DNA of 9,926 bases, taken from NCBI GenBank assembly GCA_002309765.1, contig DBXY01000043.1, positions 50,930 to 60,855 of the forward strand, written 5' to 3'. The translations under genes were made by a program, and so were the position numbers. Shown one piece after another: positions 6,513-9,926 of this stretch. Source of the stretch: Verrucomicrobia bacterium UBA1200 (GTDB taxonomy: Bacteria; Verrucomicrobiota; Kiritimatiellia; RFP12; UBA1067). Below the pieces are notes generated by a model that worked only from the letters and a program-made list of their open reading frames with translations, did no database searches and was not told where the DNA came from. Positions within the stretch are counted from its first letter, which is position 1. Each line of letters begins with the position of its first letter.

Positions 6513-9500
6513 TACCGCCATCCATCGTCCGGTCCTGACGCTCGTTGTCCTAATCGTGCTGATGCTCTTCGGAACGCTCGCGTCGCGTAACATGGGTATC
6601 GACATCGTGCCGAACGTTGTCGTGCCCTACGTGTCGGTCATCGTCGTCTATCCCGGAGCGTCGCCCGAGGAGATCGAGACATCCGTCGCGCGTCCGATAG
6701 AGGACGCTGCGGTGCAGGTGGACGGCCTAAAGCACATGACGACTACATGCGCGAACAACTTCTGCCAGGTCATGCTCGAGTTCAACCTCGATGTGGACCA
6801 GAACGTCGCGGCGGACGACATCCGCGCGAAAATCGCGGTGATCGAAGGCGACCTACCAAGCGGCGCCGAGAAACCGCAGGTCCAGAAGTTCGACGTGAAC
6901 GCGATCCCCGTCGTCACGCTCGCGCTGACAGGCGAGCAGTCTGTCGATGAACTATACGATTTTGCGGATGACCGGCTCTCGGGACGGCTCTCAACCGTCG
7001 CGGGCGTCGCCTCGGTTGAACTTATCGGCGGCGAGGAACGCGAAGTCGTCGTGACCGTCGACCGCGCGAAACTTTCGGCCTCTGGGCTCACACTCGCTCA
7101 GGTTGTCGAGGCAGTCGGCAAGGGCAATCTCAAGATTCCGTCGGGACAGGTCTCGGACCATGCGCGCGAGTTCTCCGTCATGTTCGACGCCGAGGCGAGC
7201 GGCATTGAGGATCTCGGGCGGATCGAAATCGGAACCGTGCGCGGCACACGCCTCTATCTGCGCGATGTCGCGACTTTTTCGTTCGGCACAAAACGTAAGG
7301 AATCGGTTGCCTCCTTCGACGGCCGCCCCGCCGTCCTGATGCGGGTGACGAAGCGCGGCGAGGCGAACGCGGCAAAGACTGTGAACGGCCTGCGCGCGAT
7401 CTACAAGACGCTCGTCGGGGAACTGCCAGGCGGTATGCGGCTCGATTGGGTGCGCGACGACGGAGCGTATGTCGCCGCGACGGTGAGGGGCGGCGTGGAC
7501 GCCATCTGGCAAGGTGTGCTTCTCACGGGTTTCGTGCTGCTCCTGTTCCTGGCGGACTGGCGGATGGCGATGACGGCGTTCGTATCGATTCCCGTCACGA
7601 TTGTCATTTCGCTTGTTGCTTTCTCGCTCTTTGGCTATACGGCGAACATCATCACCATGAACGCCGTCGGCATTTCGGTCGGCATTCTCGTCGCGAACTC
7701 GATCGTCGTCCTTGAGAACATTGCCCGCCGGAACGGAGATGCCGCTCGCGGGGCCGGCGAAGTCGCGCTTGCGGTCGCCGCCTCGGCGCTCACGAACATC
7801 GTCGTGTTCCTGCCGATCGCGACAATGCGGACGATGGCGGGACGGTTCTTCGTGCCGTTCGCCATCGTGGTCACGGCCTCGACGTTCGCCTCATTGCTTG
7901 TTTCGTTCACGCTGACGCCGATGATGGCGGCGAAACTTGGCACCTCCGGTGCGGGCGTCAACCGCCTACTGGCGAAGGTTCTATGGCCTTGGACCTGGCT
8001 GTATGGATGGATCGAGCGCATTTATGCCGCGTCGCTGGGGGTGGTTTTGCGGTTCCCGAAGACATCGATCGTCATCTTTTCGGCGTTGACGGTCGCCGGG
8101 TTCATGTTCTTCGGACCAAGAGTCAAGTCCGACTTCGTCCCCGTCTTCGACAAGGGTGAACTGTCCGTCAAGCTTGAGTATCCGGCCGACATCACGCTTG
8201 AGCGTGCCGCAGCGCGCACGCATGCGATTGCCGCGAAGCTGGCGGACGTGCGGGACGTGGCGGGCGAGCGGCTTGTCCTGCGCTATACAGTTTCCGTCGG
8301 TAAGACGCAGGGCATACTCGGCCAGGTCGGTCGCGGCAACCACCTCGCGCAGATCGATTTCGTGCTCCGTCCGATGACCGAACGCCGCGAAACGATCTCC
8401 GACGTCTCCGCCCTGATGCGCACGCAGCTGAGCGAGGAGCCGGACATGCTCACGTCCGTACTCGTGCCGACGCTCGTTGGCGGCGCGGCCCAGTCGATTC
8501 AGGTGAAGCTCATGGGTGAGGACCTCTCCGTGTTGGACAAGGCGTGTCTGGCCGTTTCGCAGGACCTCAAGACGTCCGACATCGCAACAGACGTGGAGAA
8601 TAACGTACGGGCGGGGCGTCCCGAACTGCGCATCCGTCCAAACCGGGCGGTACTCAACGATTTCGGCATGACACCTTATCTTTTGGGTCTCAATCTGCGC
8701 GCCTCGCTCGCGGGCTTAACGCCGGCGACCTTTTCAGCGGGCGAGCGGAGTTTCGACATTCGTGTGCGATACAACGAGACCGATGGCGTGCGTCAACTCG
8801 CCGAGCAGAATCTTCCCGGTCCCGAGGGGCGTCCGTTTACATTGGGAGCCGTTGCCTCGGTGACACGGTCCGTACAGCAGGTGCAGATCGTTCGCAGCGA
8901 AAAGCGCCGCTCGACGATTGTGTACGCGAACAACGCGCCGGGACACGGTATGGGCGAAGTGACGGAACGCGCGCTAGCGCGGGCTAAGGACGAACTTCCC
9001 CACGGCTACTCGGCATCGCTCGGCGGCCAAGCCGAGTACATGGACGAGGCATTCGCGGAATTTGGACTCGTCACCGTTATCGCGATTGCGCTCACCTACC
9101 TGCTATTGGCGGCAATCCTCGAGTCGTGGGCGATGCCGTTCGTTATCCTCTTCACGATTCCGTTCAGCTATCTCGGTATCTTCGCGGCCGTTGTCGTTGC
9201 GCATCAGACGCTTTCGATCTTCGGACTCTTGGCCGGCATCATGCTCGTCGGCGTTGTTGTCAACGCCGCGATCCTGATTATTGACGCCTGGCGTCAGACC
9301 GGAAATGTCAAGGAGGCGGCAACAGCGAAGTTCCGTCCCGTCCTGATGAGCTGCGCGGCGGCACTTGTCGGCATGTTGCCGATGGCACTCGGCGGCGGAC
9401 TAGGTTGCGAACTCAGGCAGTCGATGGGAATCGGCTCTGTCGGCGGCATCTTCGTGTCGACGCTAGTTTCGCTCTACTTCATACCGGCACTCTGCGCCTG

Positions 9501-9528
9501 CCTTCGTAGACGCGTTAGCAGTATCTGA
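6499..9528 (+). CDS. RND-family efflux permease (HAE1/AcrB-like) lacking the canonical proton-relay residues
   Basis: Inner-membrane pump of the exporter, 1009 residues (AcrB 1049), with the full RND layout. TM1 is at about 11-28 and the first porter loop spans about 32-330. TM2-6 lie at about 335-475, TM7 at about 523-539 and the second loop to about 850. TM8-12 end at 1001. Family landmarks are YPGASPEEIE (51-60), VLLLFLADWRMAM, GILVANSIVVLENIARR (395-411), FRPVLMS (945-951) and a C-terminal arginine cluster. In AcrB the ion relay uses Asp407, Asp408, Lys940, Arg971 and Thr978. Here the aligned residues are Ala399, Asn400, Asn922, Lys944 and Ser951. It may therefore use another coupling route or ion, or transport poorly; the frame is otherwise intact. 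ATG 6499 has GAGG 7 bases upstream and overlaps the adaptor gene. Drug, metal or lipid substrate cannot be told. Confidence 0.93.
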   Translation: MFLSDTAIHRPVLTLVVLIVLMLFGTLASRNMGIDIVPNVVVPYVSVIVVYPGASPEEIETSVARPIEDAAVQVDGLKHMTTTCANNFCQVMLEFNLDVDQNVAADDIRAKIAVIEGDLPSGAEKPQVQKFDVNAIPVVTLALTGEQSVDELYDFADDRLSGRLSTVAGVASVELIGGEEREVVVTVDRAKLSASGLTLAQVVEAVGKGNLKIPSGQVSDHAREFSVMFDAEASGIEDLGRIEIGTVRGTRLYLRDVATFSFGTKRKESVASFDGRPAVLMRVTKRGEANAAKTVNGLRAIYKTLVGELPGGMRLDWVRDDGAYVAATVRGGVDAIWQGVLLTGFVLLLFLADWRMAMTAFVSIPVTIVISLVAFSLFGYTANIITMNAVGISVGILVANSIVVLENIARRNGDAARGAGEVALAVAASALTNIVVFLPIATMRTMAGRFFVPFAIVVTASTFASLLVSFTLTPMMAAKLGTSGAGVNRLLAKVLWPWTWLYGWIERIYAASLGVVLRFPKTSIVIFSALTVAGFMFFGPRVKSDFVPVFDKGELSVKLEYPADITLERAAARTHAIAAKLADVRDVAGERLVLRYTVSVGKTQGILGQVGRGNHLAQIDFVLRPMTERRETISDVSALMRTQLSEEPDMLTSVLVPTLVGGAAQSIQVKLMGEDLSVLDKACLAVSQDLKTSDIATDVENNVRAGRPELRIRPNRAVLNDFGMTPYLLGLNLRASLAGLTPATFSAGERSFDIRVRYNETDGVRQLAEQNLPGPEGRPFTLGAVASVTRSVQQVQIVRSEKRRSTIVYANNAPGHGMGEVTERALARAKDELPHGYSASLGGQAEYMDEAFAEFGLVTVIAIALTYLLLAAILESWAMPFVILFTIPFSYLGIFAAVVVAHQTLSIFGLLAGIMLVGVVVNAAILIIDAWRQTGNVKEAATAKFRPVLMSCAAALVGMLPMALGGGLGCELRQSMGIGSVGGIFVSTLVSLYFIPALCACLRRRVSSI

Positions 9529-9531
9529 AGT

Positions 9532-9611
9532 TCATGCGCGGTTGAACTTTTCCTTCGGCTGCTTGCAGCGCGGGCAACGCCAGTCGGCCGGAACGTTCAA
9601 GGGGTTGGGTG
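9532..9611 (-). other. Rubredoxin-like C-terminal half, out of frame with the upstream PAS-like gene
   Basis: Immediately after the PAS-like stop, a different minus-strand frame reads LTPNPL, then NVPADWRCPRCKQPKEKF and NRA before a TGA at 9534-9532. The pattern PADW-x-CP-x-C-x3-K-x3-F is that of the second iron-binding knuckle of rubredoxin. The first CxxC knuckle is not found upstream in any of the three minus-strand frames. One extra base near the PAS stop would join the two frames into a single protein. It could therefore be a frameshifted C-terminal tail, a sequencing error, a decayed rubredoxin, or chance. Its stop lies 3 bases from the permease stop, and no terminator is visible for either strand here. 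Confidence 0.35.
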
Positions 9612-9926
9612 TCAGCCCTCGGTGGGGCGAGCGGAATAGTCGATCGTAACGCCGATGCCGAAGTGGACGTAGTAATCCGGATGTCCGGCGACTGGGATCC
9701 AGAAGGTTGTCATGCGCGGAGTGCTCTCCGTCTTTTCCGTATAGAGCCACGTCGTGGTGCCCGCCTTGCGCATCTGCGCCTGACGGCACAAACCGGCTTT
9801 CAACCCGGGACACCCCTGCGCGCATACCTGGCCCGGCGAGCGTCCGAACGCCGCACACGCCGGATTGACCGCGACAACGCGATACGTCTTGTGGCAAAGC
9901 TGCACGGGCTCGGGGAGTCCGTCGTA
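9612..9926 (-). CDS. C-terminal part of a PAS-like, cysteine-rich protein (5' end outside window)
   Basis: The last 104 residues of a protein that enters from the right edge. The sequence YDGLPEPVQLCHKTYRVVAV resembles the start of a PAS domain (LPEPV, then 'RVVAVNPA'). TTFWIPV and YYVHFGIGVTIDYSAR (about 75-98) match the strand and GI-x-[VI]-T ending of a PAS/PAC fold. Five cysteines occur in the first 47 visible residues (11, 24, 35, 39, 47), three of them in CAQGCPGLKAGLC, so metal, cluster or redox sensing is possible. The N-terminal part, which would show any kinase, cyclase or transcription-factor output, is missing. The call rests on pattern resemblance only. It is convergent with the efflux operon, and the stop at 9612-9614 may be an artefact given the rubredoxin-like tail beyond it. 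Confidence 0.5.
   Translation of the reverse strand, partial: YDGLPEPVQLCHKTYRVVAVNPACAAFGRSPGQVCAQGCPGLKAGLCRQAQMRKAGTTTWLYTEKTESTPRMTTFWIPVAGHPDYYVHFGIGVTIDYSARPTEG

Noticed and set aside
6648..7091. Long Ser/Arg-rich open frames antisense to the efflux genes
   Set aside because: These are shadow frames of GC-rich coding sequence; the plus-strand frames have clear family motifs throughout.
9554..9570. GCTGC-TT-GCAGC inverted repeat between the convergent genes as a bidirectional terminator
   Set aside because: A 5-bp stem with a 2-base loop and no T-run; it also lies inside the rubredoxin-like codons.

Overview
The window reads as a GC-rich chromosomal segment of a Gram-negative, probably fermentative anaerobe. 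The Gram-negative call rests on a complete tripartite RND efflux operon with an outer-membrane factor. The anaerobe call rests on a butyrate kinase gene and, more weakly, on a rubredoxin-like tail and a cysteine-rich PAS-like protein. A polysaccharide-degrading member of the Planctomycetes-Verrucomicrobia group (for example Kiritimatiellota or Lentisphaerota) would fit, but that is inference from gene content only.

Layout. Minus strand, left part: the N-terminal two thirds of a butyrate kinase (1-670, running off the left edge), preceded by a secreted multidomain clan GH-A glycoside hydrolase (809-3115). The two are about 140 bases apart and probably co-transcribed from a good sigma70-type promoter at 3210-3238. 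Centre: an AT-rich divergent intergenic region (3116-3374) with two promoter candidates and three inverted repeats. Plus strand: a TetR/AcrR-family regulator (3375-4004), an outer-membrane efflux lipoprotein (4021-5403), a periplasmic adaptor lipoprotein (5400-6512) and an RND permease (6499-9528). These are tightly packed, with a 16-base gap and then 4-base and 14-base overlaps, so they form one operon. Right edge, minus strand: the end of a PAS-like protein (9612-9926), followed in another frame by what looks like the second half of a rubredoxin (ending at 9532), only 3 bases from the permease stop.

How it works together. The regulator probably represses its own efflux operon through a perfect 19-bp palindrome that fills the short leader and holds the Shine-Dalgarno bases at its centre. 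The three structural genes would build an envelope-spanning exporter. The permease lacks every acidic residue and the lysine of the classical RND proton relay (Ala399/Asn400 for Asp407/Asp408 and Asn922 for Lys940 of AcrB), which is the most unusual point here. The hydrolase supplies sugars from outside the cytoplasm. The butyrate kinase would make ATP from butyryl phosphate in the cytoplasm. I saw no CRISPR array, tRNA, rRNA, insertion sequence or defence system.
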